From NCBI RefSeq assembly GCF_019511345.1, contig NZ_JAEUAK010000007.1, positions 186,001-250,000 on the forward strand: a stretch of 64,000 nucleotides of DNA. Reading direction: 5' to 3'. How positions within the stretch are numbered: position 1 is the first letter of the stretch; each line of letters begins with the position of its first letter. Shown piece by piece: positions 41,480 through 50,685 of the stretch. A program made the translations under genes and the position numbers. Below the pieces are notes generated by a model. That model searched no databases. It was not told where the DNA came from and saw nothing but the letters and a program-made list of their open reading frames with translations. The DNA comes from Rhizobium mesosinicum (GTDB lineage Bacteria > Pseudomonadota > Alphaproteobacteria > Rhizobiales > Rhizobiaceae).

Positions 41480-43117
41480 ATGGCGCAGACACCCAATGGG
41501 ACGCTTATCAGCGAGACGGCTTGGCAGAAGGCCTTGGCTCGCGAGGCAGTCATTCGTCCTCTCGCTTTCGGCGGGGCGCTGAGCGTCTCGGAGAGATCTT
41601 CCGCCTGCAGGCAATTGGGTCTCAAACCATCGAGATTATATCAGTTACTTAGCCAATTCCGACGAAAGCCCGTCACAAGTTCGCTATTAGACGAGACGCC
41701 CGGCCCCGAGAAGGGGAGGCGGCTGCTATCTCCAGAACAAGAAGCGGCCGTCACGCACGCCATCCAAGAAACCCATTGCCGCCGCGAGCGCCCGACAATC
41801 ACCGCCGTCCACGACCATGTTCGATTGGTTTGCCGCGAGCGAAACCTGCCGGCCCCCTCCTGGAAGGCAGTGAAGGTTCGCATCGATCAGGCCGACCGGC
41901 AAAAGCTGACCAAAGCCCGAGAGGGCGCACCGGCCGCACGTCAGCGCTTCTCCGCCGTCGTCGGTGAATATTCGGCAGAGCATGCGATGGAGATTGTGCA
42001 GATCGATCACACGTTGGTCGATCTTTTCGTCGTTGATGCTGTAAACCGCCAACCGCTACAGCGTCCCTGGCTGACCTTGGCAATCGACATCGCCAGCCGC
42101 ATGGTGGCCGGCTTTTATCTGAGCCTCGAACATCCATCGTCAACATCCGTGGCCTTAGCCATCCGGCACATGGTTTTACCGAAGACGCCGTGGCTTGCTG
42201 AGCAAAATGTGATAGGCGACTGGCCAGTCTACGGCCTACCCACTACCATTCATCTGGATAATGCTCGGGAGTTCCGGGGAAGGGCCCTCGCATGGGGCGT
42301 GGCTGAGCATGGCATCAATCTCATTCACCGGCCCGTTGCCCGACCACATTACGGCGGTCACATCGAGCGGCTTATCGGCACTATGATGGGAGCAGTTCAT
42401 TTCCTGCCCGGCTCAACGTCGAGTGATATCGCCTCTCGCGGCGATTACGATCCGCAAAAGCATGCGGTCATGACCTTTGACGAGCTGGAGCGGTGGTTGA
42501 CCCTCGAGATTGTCGGACGCTATCACGCCGATATTCACCGTGCGCTGAAGATTCCGCCTCGTCTGGCTTGGGAGGATGCCGTTCTCGCACGGCATGAACG
42601 TTTGCGGCTCCCCTACGACGAACACCGTTTCGTCCTCGATTTCCTTCCCTTCGAGGAGCGCGCCATCCGCCGAGACGGATTGCATCTTTTCGGCCTTAAA
42701 TATTGGGACGATGTCCTGAGCCCCTGGGCTGGTGCGCCGGACAAAATGCGGGTTCGCTACGATCCCCGGGATATTTCATGCGTGTTCGTCGATGGGCCGG
42801 ACGGCGAAAGCTGGCCGGTTCGGTTTGCAAACCTCGGCCGACCACGGATCACGCTCGGGGAGCATCGACAGGCAGTTGCCGCCTTGAGAGCACGTGGACT
42901 TCAATCGGTCGATGAACACCTGATTTTCGAGACCATCGAAGCCCAGAGGCAGATCGTTGAAATGGCCGGCCGCCAGACACGCAGTATGCGTCGAGGAGTG
43001 GAGAGGCAGGCGCGAGCGTTGGCCGCCACCGAGCGACATACGATCGGAACGACGAATGATGACTATGAGAGCGAATTCCTCAATCTGTCCCCGCTGTCGG
43101 TAGAGGAGTGGTCATGA
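41480..43117 (+). CDS. tniA: TniA-type DDE transposase, module 1
   Basis: 545 residues. An N-terminal helix-turn-helix region (about 60-130) precedes an rve integrase core and a Mu-transposase C-terminal domain. Catalytic triad candidates are Asp near 176 (VQIDHTLVDLFVVD), Asp near 259 (HLDNAREF) and Glu near 295 (GHIERLIGT). The C-terminal part contains KYWDDVLSPW and VRYDPRDISCVFV, typical of TniA/TnsB. It cuts and joins transposon ends. Its stop overlaps tniB. Only about 30-40 percent alike by eye to the second TniA in the window, so the two are separate lineages. Confidence 0.95.
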   Translation: MAQTPNGTLISETAWQKALAREAVIRPLAFGGALSVSERSSACRQLGLKPSRLYQLLSQFRRKPVTSSLLDETPGPEKGRRLLSPEQEAAVTHAIQETHCRRERPTITAVHDHVRLVCRERNLPAPSWKAVKVRIDQADRQKLTKAREGAPAARQRFSAVVGEYSAEHAMEIVQIDHTLVDLFVVDAVNRQPLQRPWLTLAIDIASRMVAGFYLSLEHPSSTSVALAIRHMVLPKTPWLAEQNVIGDWPVYGLPTTIHLDNAREFRGRALAWGVAEHGINLIHRPVARPHYGGHIERLIGTMMGAVHFLPGSTSSDIASRGDYDPQKHAVMTFDELERWLTLEIVGRYHADIHRALKIPPRLAWEDAVLARHERLRLPYDEHRFVLDFLPFEERAIRRDGLHLFGLKYWDDVLSPWAGAPDKMRVRYDPRDISCVFVDGPDGESWPVRFANLGRPRITLGEHRQAVAALRARGLQSVDEHLIFETIEAQRQIVEMAGRQTRSMRRGVERQARALAATERHTIGTTNDDYESEFLNLSPLSVEEWS

Positions 43118-44028
43118 CGGAATACCGCCATCTGCAGCCGATGTATCAACAGTATGCTGACATGGGGATCGAAGAACGGGTCGCCTGGATCCGGGCAGAT
43201 CGTTGGTTGGAAACGGCCGATGCGAGGGCAGCGTTGGCGCGGCTTGAGGATTTGCTCTCCTATCCGCCGCGAGACCGAATGCCATGTCTGCTCCTCTACG
43301 GCGATACCGGGATGGGAAAGACCAAGATCATCCGAAAGTTTCTTCGCGATCACCAACCCACTTTCGATCGCGGGACGGGGGTGACGACCATGCCGGTCGT
43401 GGCAATGCAGATGCCTGCCGAACCTGTTGAGCGCGACGTCTATGGCGAGCTTCTCAATGCGATGAGCGCGCCTGGTCCGGGAGGAGATGCAACGTTCCGT
43501 CTGAAGAACACTTGCCGCACCTTGATGCGCAAGATGGGGGTGCGGATGCTGATCATCGATGAAATCCACGCCATGCTGACTGGGACCTATCGGCAGCAAC
43601 GGATCTTCCTCAACGTCATCCGCTTTCTGGCAAATGACCTGAAAGTTCCGCTGATTTGCGCTGGCACGGATCTGGCCCGCCAGGCGTTGTTGACGGATCC
43701 GCAGCTTGCGGAGCGGTTCGAGGCCTTTCACCTCAAGCGCTGGTCCAATACGCAGCAGCTTGCTCAACTGCTCGCAAGCCTTGGGAGCATCCTCCCTTTG
43801 CGCGAGCCATCACAGCTTGGGACCGTAGCGGTGCGGCGCAAGGTGCTGGACATAACCGACGGCGTCACAGTCCGGATTTTTAGGCTTATCGAGACCGTTG
43901 CAGTTGAAGCGGTCCGGACTGGGGCGGAGGCAATCACAATAGACAGTTTCGACGGTGACAACCTCGTGCTGCCACTGGTCGCCATGGCACGGCGATCGGA
44001 ACGCCGCCTACAGCGGCAGGCAAGCTGA
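43114..44028 (+). CDS. tniB: TniB-type AAA ATPase, module 1
   Basis: 304 residues from the ATG at 43114, which overlaps the tniA stop as ATGA and follows GAGGAG. TniB is the target-selection ATPase that delivers TniA, comparable to TnsC and MuB. Walker A YGDTGMGKTK is near residue 66, Walker B LIIDEIHAML near 148, and an arginine-finger-type segment lies in AERFEAFHLKRWSN. Its stop overlaps the tniQ start by one base. Intact and full length. Confidence 0.95.
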   Translation: MTEYRHLQPMYQQYADMGIEERVAWIRADRWLETADARAALARLEDLLSYPPRDRMPCLLLYGDTGMGKTKIIRKFLRDHQPTFDRGTGVTTMPVVAMQMPAEPVERDVYGELLNAMSAPGPGGDATFRLKNTCRTLMRKMGVRMLIIDEIHAMLTGTYRQQRIFLNVIRFLANDLKVPLICAGTDLARQALLTDPQLAERFEAFHLKRWSNTQQLAQLLASLGSILPLREPSQLGTVAVRRKVLDITDGVTVRIFRLIETVAVEAVRTGAEAITIDSFDGDNLVLPLVAMARRSERRLQRQAS

Positions 44029-45092
44029 TGAGGCAGGTGCGGCTCCTTGCCGTCGCACCTCGTCCCTGTGACGACGAACTCCTCAGTTGTTGGCACTGGC
44101 GGGTCGCAAGCCACTATTCCACCTCGCCCTCACAAGTTGAAAGCTGGATATCCGGGTCGCCTCGTGGCCAAAACCAAGACTTCTTCGGCCGCGACTTCCA
44201 TCCCAATCAAGCTGCAATTCGGCTTTGGGCACGCGCCTGTCGCATCCGTGAAGGCGATCTGGACCGACTTTCACTACGAGGCGCCCGCCGGCCCAAGACT
44301 TCTTTCGTGAGCGACCCAATGGACAGAGGCGTTTGTCCTTTGTGCCTTGATGAGGATGCCGAAGAGGGGAGGGACCACTATTGCCGGCGATGGTGGGCAG
44401 GCGTCGAAGCAGTGGTCTGTCCTCGACACGGAATCGGCCTCGAGAATAACTGTGCTCGGTGTTTTCGCAGCGGTTTGTTTCAGTTTCGGCAGAAACCCGC
44501 CGGTGTTGTCAGGCTGTTTTGCCGTTATTGTGGGGCAGTCGTCTCGGCGCGGGGTTTTCAGCGACGCGATCAAGCTGAGATAGCCAAGGTAGGTGAGGTG
44601 ATCCGCGACGCTATCGCCAAAGGCGGACCGGAGCTTGATCTTGTCACCAAGGCAAGTCGCTTCTTCTGGGCGCGGACTTCTGACGGAGCCCCCTACATCA
44701 CCGCGCTGGGTCTGCCGCTACCCTATGGCCGACGTCCGTCGGCATCCATAGGCATTGCGCCGCTGATGAGCCTCTCACCAGCATGGCGGGCAGTGACGAT
44801 TGCGGCGATCACAGAACTGCTCTTCGGGCTAGTCGATGAAAGGCCACGACTTCCGTCTTCCGCTTGCAACGCCTTTGGACAATTCGAGCGCGGGCATACC
44901 GCCCCAGATCTCCAAGCCCCTCCACAAATGCAGATGACTTCAGCCGTGAAACTCCGCTCCGAAACCGAATACCGACAGCTCGCCCGCGGTATTGTCGAAA
45001 GCCAAGGCTGGAGTTCTCTGCCGCCGAAATCAGGCAGGGCGAGAAATCGCGCAATCGGGAAATTGATGCTACGTGCCCTCAATGACGGATGA
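44028..45092 (+). CDS. tniQ: TniQ zinc-finger targeting protein, module 1
   Basis: 354 residues with the TniQ start APRPCDDELLSCWHWRVASHY and paired zinc-binding Cys/His: CPLCLDED, VCPRHG, CARC and CRYCG between about 100 and 180. TniQ (TnsD-like) helps choose the target or bridge to TniB. The second half is helical and variable. The ATG overlaps tniB and its end overlaps the convergent resolvase gene by about 14 bases, so the module is compact. Confidence 0.92.
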   Translation: MRQVRLLAVAPRPCDDELLSCWHWRVASHYSTSPSQVESWISGSPRGQNQDFFGRDFHPNQAAIRLWARACRIREGDLDRLSLRGARRPKTSFVSDPMDRGVCPLCLDEDAEEGRDHYCRRWWAGVEAVVCPRHGIGLENNCARCFRSGLFQFRQKPAGVVRLFCRYCGAVVSARGFQRRDQAEIAKVGEVIRDAIAKGGPELDLVTKASRFFWARTSDGAPYITALGLPLPYGRRPSASIGIAPLMSLSPAWRAVTIAAITELLFGLVDERPRLPSSACNAFGQFERGHTAPDLQAPPQMQMTSAVKLRSETEYRQLARGIVESQGWSSLPPKSGRARNRAIGKLMLRALNDG

Positions 45093-45995
45093 GGCCGAAC
45101 CGATGCGCCTCATCCAGCAAGTTGCGAACGGATGATGGCTGCCATTTGCGTCCCCCGCGCGCCGGTCGCTCTCCCATCTGATCAAGCTGGCTGGCAATGT
45201 CGCGCAGCGACAGGCCGGGATCGGCAATGGCAATCGCTGCGACAAGCTTCATGAGGTGATCTTCTGGCGCGCGGCGTGGAGAGCGGACCAGTAGCTCAGG
45301 CTCGGCCAACTTTTCGCGGACCATGCGATGCACGGCCCGACGTAGCCTTTCCACCGTCCAGTCATGGCCTCGGCGATTGAGGACCCGCACGACGTTGTCC
45401 CAGCTATGCTTTGGGCGAAGTTGCCGAACGGTCGGGAGCCAAGTCTGGGCAGTGGAAATCAGTTCGTCGAGATAGAGTTTTTCCCGGGCCTTCGACACCG
45501 CCTTGATGGCTTCCGGCCGCCGCTCACGAAGTCCAGGGTTCCCCGGTAGCTTGCCGCGGGCTTTGCCGCCTTGATGCCTGCCTTGGTTCGCTCGGCGATC
45601 AGCGCACGTTCGAGCTGCGCGACGGCACCAAGGACCTGCAGGGAAAACATGCCCTGTGGCGTGGACGTATCGATCGGATCGCGGATTGACCGAAAATGGA
45701 CACCACGCTCTTCGAGATCTTCGATCACTTGCAGAAGGTGGCTCACAGACCGGGCAAGGCGATCCAGCCGGACGACGACCAGCACGTCGCCGGCGGTGAG
45801 GTCTCCGAGCAACCTTGTCAGAACTGGTCGCGCCCGCGATGCGCCGGATCCTTGCTCCTGAAAAATCCGCTCGCAGCCGGCTGCACGCAGCTCGTCCATC
45901 TGTGCGTCATGGACCTGATCGTCGGTCGAGACACGCGCATAGCCGATAAGACGTTTTGGGGCCAGCGGTGGATTGGCGACTTGCCGTTTTGCCAT
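45079..45995 (-). pseudogene. tniR: TniR-type serine resolvase, apparently split by a frameshift
   Basis: The first part (from 45995) is a canonical resolvase catalytic domain: Ser in YARVSTDDQ near 22, DRLARSVSHLLQ and GAVAQLERALIAERTKAG. After TKAGIKAAK the frame becomes nonsense and stops at 45459. In the next frame the sequence continues as ARGKLPGNPGLRERR and then MSKAREKLYLDELIS to the stop at 45079. Restoring one G near 45558-45566 gives one 305-residue protein, with a DNA-binding tail ending SVRNLLDEAHRFGLIRH. A real mutation would leave cointegrates unresolved; a sequencing error is also possible. Confidence 0.85.
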
Positions 45996-46021
45996 GGTTT
46001 TCTCGCGCGCTTTTCGAGTGC

Positions 46022-46031
46022 TTTGTACAAA
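46022..46031. promoter_or_regulatory. Candidate res crossover core
   Basis: The palindrome TTTGTACAAA lies 27 bases upstream of the resolvase ATG, in an AT-rich stretch. Serine resolvases cut at the centre of dyads next to their own gene. Neighbouring accessory sites are not clear, so confidence is low. Confidence 0.35.
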
Positions 46032-46401
46032 TAAGGAATGGGTAAGAAAATGAACAGTTGCAAGCGTGTTTTAAGGGCCAAATGCAGCCCCACCAGACTC
46101 AAAGAGCGACGTCGAACGGGCATCGGGTCGTAACCAGCGTCCAGCGCGCTCTGGTGGCCATCTGCGGCGGAGATGCCTGAAAACAAGGAGATCGGAGGAG
46201 GGGAGGGCCATCCAAGTTGGTTCACGCATAAAGACAATGGAGAATTCTGCGCTCATCGGCACGGGAGGGCTGCTGCGAGTGGCCTTCAGAGCAGCGACCG
46301 TTCCGCCGAACCGGGCCGAAATCTGCTCGAAAGGCCGGAAAACCAAGCGTTTCCGGTCATCCAAGGCGACCGACAGGCTGATTTGCGGCTTCAGATCAAC
46401 A

Positions 46402-46430
46402 ACCATCGATAAGGGTTACTTATCGATGGT
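46402..46430. repeat. Perfect 12-base inverted repeat
   Basis: ACCATCGATAAG and CTTATCGATGGT flank a 5-base loop (GGTTA). It could be a regulatory protein site, a stem of an RNA or part of a mobile-element end. There is no T-run after it, so it is not an ordinary terminator. Confidence 0.6.
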
Positions 46431-46694
46431 AGACAATCCGTCTCGCAAACATACCCGGTGAGGAACTGTAACTTATAGATAGAGTTCCTTTAGCAAATCA
46501 TTTACCATGATTTCAATGTCTTATGATTTTACGAAGTTGCCTCTGAACAGCTTGATGGGACCGGCTTTTGAAGCCGGCATCGCCCTGGCGCGCCTCGACG
46601 AGCGGATCTGTGGCTTTTGACTCCCGATTTCAATTGAAGCGCCAAGCTAAAAAACCGATTGCGTGGATTTCACCTAAGCAGTTCAAGAAGGCAC

Positions 46695-47198
46695 TCAATT
46701 TGAAGGGAGCGATGAGCTACTCGGAGGGAGGTCGGCAGCATTGTCGGCAAGCGGATGCGCTTCAAGATCTGCGATCAGCGACTTCATTTCACCGATCTCC
46801 CGGACCTGAGCTTCGATGATCCCGTCAGCCAGTTTGCGGACCCGCGGATCTCTGATGTGCGCACGTTCGCTGGTCATGATGGCGATCGAATGATGGGGGA
46901 TCATCGCCTTCATGTAGCTGACATCGTAGACGGTTTCCTGGCTGCGCACGAGCCAAAGGGATCCGGCAAAGACCAAAACGCTGACCGCGACAATGATAGC
47001 ATTGGCGGTCTTGTTCTTATACATTGACCACATAAAGCCGATCATGATGATCGCCATGACCGCGCCCATCACGAGCGCCATCCACGCTCTCGTCTGACTG
47101 TAGGTGACGTGATCGAGGGCGTAGGTATTCAAGTACATTAGACCGAACATAATCACCGTCGAGGTGACGATCATCGCGGCAAAACGTCCATAGGACAT
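46695..47198 (-). CDS. DUF305 membrane-anchored protein
   Basis: 167 residues. Three or four hydrophobic helices (about 5-25, 38-58, 63-85) precede a DUF305 helical domain with the His-rich MKAMIPHHSIAIMTSERAHIRDPRVRKLADGIIEAQ, in which the HH pair and nearby residues are presumed metal-binding. The family is common near copper-resistance genes, where it is probably a periplasmic metal or redox stress protein. MSYGRFAAMIVTST is the usual family start, so the protein is complete. The ATG lies only about seven bases from the end of transposon 2, and no ribosome site is seen upstream in that end. Confidence 0.85.
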   Translation of the reverse strand: MSYGRFAAMIVTSTVIMFGLMYLNTYALDHVTYSQTRAWMALVMGAVMAIIMIGFMWSMYKNKTANAIIVAVSVLVFAGSLWLVRSQETVYDVSYMKAMIPHHSIAIMTSERAHIRDPRVRKLADGIIEAQVREIGEMKSLIADLEAHPLADNAADLPPSSSSLPSN

Positions 47199-47204
47199 GG
47201 CTGT

Positions 47205-47302
47205 TGTCGTTTGGCACTTGAAAGTAAGAATGCGGCCGTTTCTTTCTTGGTTGGCATTTAATCTGAGATTCCGTGGGCTGAGAATCTCAGATTAAGTGCA
47301 AC
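47205..47302. repeat. Left end of transposon 2
   Basis: Terminal TGTCGTTTGGCACTT (47205-47219) is followed by GCATTTAATCTGAGATTC at 47254 and its near-perfect inverted partner GAATCTCAGATTAAGTGC at 47282 (one mismatch over 18 bases, 10-base spacer). The second lies over the stop codon of tniQ. These match the motif repeated at the right end. Confidence 0.7.
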
Positions 47303-48150
47303 TGCGAAGACCTCCGCGACTGGCGCCCGCAGTCCACCATCTCTTCTATAGCGTTGCCGAAGCGGGCTTTATTCTCACCCATCATATGGCCACGCAGCAT
47401 GGAAAGCATCTCCGGCCCGGCTCGCTGGACGATGGCCACACCCGCTAAAAGAGCTGGCCGCAGGTGCAGCGGCAAAATCGGACTCGCTGGGGTCGGTAGT
47501 TCCCTAGTTTCCAACTTTAGAACGTCATCGAGATCAGGAATGATGACGCCGAGCACTCTGTAGCTTGACGGTTCGTAGCGATCGGGGAACGACTTTGGAA
47601 CGCGCCGCATCAGCAGGAGGCGGGCAATCTCACTTGGCGATAACCAGTTTTGGATGCCGTGCTCGGCCTCGTCGTTAAGCATCCCTTCGCCTATCAGTGC
47701 AGCTTTGTGGTAGCCGCTGAAAGGAGAGGGGCGATCACTCCCGCCAATGGTTTGAACGCGACCTCCGCAAAGCGGGCAGGTGATCCGCCAGCCGAGAAAT
47801 TGGCTTCGAAGAATGATGTTGGCCCCATCGACAATTCGGAGACAGCTGCTGCATGATTGCCGAGGCTCGCCGGCAATCAGCCGCCGCGACGATTGCGGAA
47901 CATTCGTGAAAGTCATGCGGCGGACCGTGGCCGGATCGATCGAGAACATAGAGGCTATGCGGTCGACCTGATCTTCGGTGAGATCTAAATCGGCCGTGCG
48001 CAACGACAGCATCTCGGGAAGGCAATGCCGAAGCATGGCCAAGGGAGAGATGGCGTAAAATGCGGCGTGCCGAATGATCCACGACGACAGGAGTTCATCG
48101 GTGCAGGGAGCGAACCTTACCGGCAATTGCCGTGCGTATATCCCCGTCAT
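47287..48150 (-). CDS. tniQ: TniQ-family protein, transposon 2
   Basis: 287 residues. The start RFAPCTDELLSSWIIRHAAFYAISPLAMLRHCLP is the TniQ N-domain. Zinc-binding Cys are in SCSSCLRIV and ITCPLCGGRVQTIGG (about 95-135); the His of classical TniQ zinc clusters is less clear, so one finger may be reduced. The C-terminal part is shorter than in module 1 (287 versus 354 residues). The ATG overlaps the tniB stop as ATGA. The last codons coincide with a terminal binding motif of the element. Confidence 0.88.
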   Translation of the reverse strand: MTGIYARQLPVRFAPCTDELLSSWIIRHAAFYAISPLAMLRHCLPEMLSLRTADLDLTEDQVDRIASMFSIDPATVRRMTFTNVPQSSRRLIAGEPRQSCSSCLRIVDGANIILRSQFLGWRITCPLCGGRVQTIGGSDRPSPFSGYHKAALIGEGMLNDEAEHGIQNWLSPSEIARLLLMRRVPKSFPDRYEPSSYRVLGVIIPDLDDVLKLETRELPTPASPILPLHLRPALLAGVAIVQRAGPEMLSMLRGHMMGENKARFGNAIEEMVDCGRQSRRSSQLHLI

Positions 48151-49028
48151 GCGAAGGCTGCTTCGGCGTCAAATTCCGGTTCCCAGCTTTCAATGGCATC
48201 ATCAGCAATGTGCTCTTTTCCGCTTTCGATTGCCTCGATAGCCAGGGAGTTGATCATGTGAAAGATGTTGGCGGTGATGCCCTCGGTGATCTGCAGTATC
48301 CGTCGCAGTGATTTTGCGCTTAACACAGATGGGTAACGCAATGGCGTGTTGCGCAGCATCAAGGCGACTAAGATTTCGAACTGCTCGTTTGCAGCCCAGC
48401 GGCTCAGCGTGAACTGTTCGAAGCGGCGCGCCAGTTGTACATCGCCACCAATGGCCTCACGGGCGTCATTGACCCCGAAGCAAACCAGCGAGATCTGAAG
48501 GCGGTTACTCAGGAAACGCAGCGTATTGAGCACGATGCGTTGCTCGCGATATGTTCCAGCGAGGATGTTATGCACCTCGTCGATCACCAGGACTTGCACG
48601 CCGATCGCTTCCATGATGCGCAGCGCAGCTTGTTCCATCTGTGCGATATCGGCACGCGGCCGCTGTGGTGCGCCGAGGAGGGTCAGAAGTTCGGCATAGA
48701 ACCGTCTTTCGCCGGGCCGACTGGTCATTTCCATCGCGAGAACAGGCGTCGTCAGCCTGCCGGTGAGCGAATTGAAGCTTGGCGGATGCTGGTCACGGAA
48801 ACGCTTCATGATCATTGTTTTGCCCATTCCGCTGTCGCCGTATATGGCGATGGAAGGCATTCGCGTCCCTCGCGGATGGTCTACCAAGACGTTGAGGCGA
48901 TCGAGTACCTGCTTGGCACGCGGATAGACGAGCCAACGACGTGATCTTATCGCGCGGACGCGTTGCTTGTCCGCTTCACCGAGCAGTGTCGCGGCGTTTG
49001 CAGTCAGGTGGGAGGTTCCTGTGTTCAT
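48147..49028 (-). CDS. tniB: TniB-type AAA ATPase, transposon 2
   Basis: 293 residues. Walker A YGDSGMGKTM near 66, Walker B VLVIDEVHNILAGTYREQ near 146, and LARRFEQFTLSRWAANEQ near 215 align with the TniB of module 1, showing the same family despite extensive divergence. It selects the target and recruits the transposase. It starts six bases after the tniA stop and its own stop overlaps tniQ. Intact. Confidence 0.94.
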   Translation of the reverse strand: MNTGTSHLTANAATLLGEADKQRVRAIRSRRWLVYPRAKQVLDRLNVLVDHPRGTRMPSIAIYGDSGMGKTMIMKRFRDQHPPSFNSLTGRLTTPVLAMEMTSRPGERRFYAELLTLLGAPQRPRADIAQMEQAALRIMEAIGVQVLVIDEVHNILAGTYREQRIVLNTLRFLSNRLQISLVCFGVNDAREAIGGDVQLARRFEQFTLSRWAANEQFEILVALMLRNTPLRYPSVLSAKSLRRILQITEGITANIFHMINSLAIEAIESGKEHIADDAIESWEPEFDAEAAFA

Positions 49029-49034
49029 TCCCGC

Positions 49035-50651
49035 TCACTCCATGTCCTCATCAAAAGCCACAGGTTTGCTGGAGTCGACCCCACGAAGCGAGCCCCATCC
49101 GCCGTCATCCACCCTCGTTTTTGCGCTGCTTGGACGGCCGCGTCGCGCAGCCGCCGTCTTCTTGACGGCTGCGTCCACCAGTTTGCGCTGCTCGATCGCA
49201 GTGGCAACAATGGTGCGGGTGCTGACTTCCTGTCGTCCTTTCGCCAGCAGCGTACGGCGCGCCGCCAATGCTTCGTGCAGTGTCACCGAAGGCAAGGTAA
49301 GATCGGCATAGCGGGCTTCCACGAAGTTGCCCGACGGCCGCCGGACGAAGATACGAGACATATCCCTTGGGTCGTATTTGACGAGCAGTCGGCGCTTCGT
49401 CCCTCCGACGTCAGCAGTTAGGGCCGCCGACCAATAGCGCAGTCCAAAGAGATGAATTCCGGTTGGCCGCAGCGTGCGCTCCTGCTCGGGTAGGAACGTC
49501 AACCAGAAACGCATTCGATCTTGTGGTAGTCGAAGCGGAATCTGGTCCTCATGCTCGCGCCACACGGCAATTGGCGGACGGCCCAAGCTGCTGTGGATCG
49601 ACTGATGGTAGGTGCCGACAATGTCGAGGGCGATGTATCGCTCAAGTTCCCGCAAAGTCAAAGCAGAATGCCGCTTCGAGTCGTACTCGCCAAGCTCCTG
49701 CGGATTGCTGAAAGTCGTGCCCGGCAGCAAGTGGAGTTTTCCCATCTGGGTGCCGATCAACCGTTCGATATGGCCACCGAAGCGCGGCTCTGCCGGCGGG
49801 CGCCATTCGATCGCGATGCCAGCATCCTCGCACCCTCGCTTGAATGCCCGGCTTCTAAAGTCGGCGCCGTTGTCGACATGCAAGGTCTCTGGTAGGCCGG
49901 CGACAGGCCATGGTTCGCCGATCTCGCGCTCCCGCAGCCATGCCGATTTGTCGAAGACGGAGTGCAGCAAACAGAGGCTGGTTGACAGCCGGGAGGGTGC
50001 ATCCATCGTTAGGTAGAAGCCCGTCACCATACGACTGCAGACATCCATCGCCAGCGTCAGCCAGGGTCGGCCGATCGGTAGCCGGGTTTCCTCGTCAACG
50101 ACGAAGACATCCGCCTTCGTATGGTCAACCTGAACTATCTGCAAGGGCCGGGAGGCGGCAAACACTCCCGGAACGGCTTTAGTGTCCTTCACGACGTCGC
50201 TTTCGCCCCGGCGTTTGGCACGCTTCTGCAGGTCGATGTCTTCGAGTCGAGCTTGGATTGTTCGGCGATGGGGCGGCCGGAGACCGGCTGACAGGCAGCT
50301 CGTTTGCACATCCCGGACCAGCTGCGAAACGCTTGGTCGGTTTCGTGTCAGATAGTATCGGCTGATCGTGTTGCGGATGATCTCTTCCCGCTTGTCGTCA
50401 AGAACCCGGTGCCCATCTGGTCGACCACGCCTGCGGTCCACCAGCGATATGACCGTCCCGCCAGCCCGAAACAGCTTGATCAGGCGGTACGCGGTTGCGC
50501 GGCTGATATCGAGCTCGTTCGCAAGCAGGGCCACATCTGCTGCCGTCATTTTGCCAGTCCGGTGTTTCAGGAATTCCCGAACCGCTTCTGCACGCCGGCA
50601 AGCTTCATCCCAAAGCGCTTCATCGACCTCGTCAGGAAATGGGGCACTCAT
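49035..50651 (-). CDS. tniA: TniA-type DDE transposase, transposon 2
   Basis: 538 residues. An N-terminal helix-turn-helix (DVALLANELDISRATAYRLIKLFRAGG, about 38-65) precedes the integrase core. Catalytic triad candidates are Asp near 175 (VQVDHTKADVFVVD), Asp near 258 (LHVDNGADF) and Glu near 295 (GHIERLIGT). The Mu-C-terminal region has LFGLRYWSAAL and VKYDPRDMSRIFV. The start ATG is about 35 bases from the innermost right-end motif, so the promoter lies within the transposon end and is probably autoregulated by transposase binding. Lys/Arg-rich C-terminal tail. Confidence 0.95.
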   Translation of the reverse strand: MSAPFPDEVDEALWDEACRRAEAVREFLKHRTGKMTAADVALLANELDISRATAYRLIKLFRAGGTVISLVDRRRGRPDGHRVLDDKREEIIRNTISRYYLTRNRPSVSQLVRDVQTSCLSAGLRPPHRRTIQARLEDIDLQKRAKRRGESDVVKDTKAVPGVFAASRPLQIVQVDHTKADVFVVDEETRLPIGRPWLTLAMDVCSRMVTGFYLTMDAPSRLSTSLCLLHSVFDKSAWLREREIGEPWPVAGLPETLHVDNGADFRSRAFKRGCEDAGIAIEWRPPAEPRFGGHIERLIGTQMGKLHLLPGTTFSNPQELGEYDSKRHSALTLRELERYIALDIVGTYHQSIHSSLGRPPIAVWREHEDQIPLRLPQDRMRFWLTFLPEQERTLRPTGIHLFGLRYWSAALTADVGGTKRRLLVKYDPRDMSRIFVRRPSGNFVEARYADLTLPSVTLHEALAARRTLLAKGRQEVSTRTIVATAIEQRKLVDAAVKKTAAARRGRPSSAKTRVDDGGWGSLRGVDSSKPVAFDEDME

Positions 50652-50685
50652 TGCAGAAACACCGTCGATTATCTCGACTGCATGG

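Larger units (their letters stand above)
41480..45995. mobile_element. Tn5053/Tn402-like transposition module 1 (tniA-tniB-tniQ + tniR), ends not resolved
   Basis: A contiguous set of tniA, tniB and tniQ on the plus strand with a convergent serine resolvase gene. This is the gene set of Tn5053-family transposons, which make 5-bp target duplications and often insert near res sites of plasmids. The coordinates cover only the genes. I could not identify terminal inverted repeats; a TGTCGTT on the minus strand near 41322 may be part of an end. The acyltransferase (left) or DUF305 gene (right) could be cargo. Confidence 0.85.
45996..46694. other. Non-coding stretch between the resolvase and DUF305 genes, possible res site
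   Basis: About 700 bases without a convincing gene. Directly upstream of the resolvase start is TTTGTACAAA (46022-46031), a 10-base palindrome in an AT-rich setting. A resolvase acts on such sites, and res normally adjoins its gene, so this is a candidate crossover site. Further right is a 12-base inverted repeat (46402-46430). Part of this region may be cargo debris of either transposon. Confidence 0.45.

Noticed and set aside
46568..46819. 83-codon frame before the DUF305 gene
   Set aside because: No ribosome site, no family resemblance, and its 3' part overlaps the DUF305 coding sequence.
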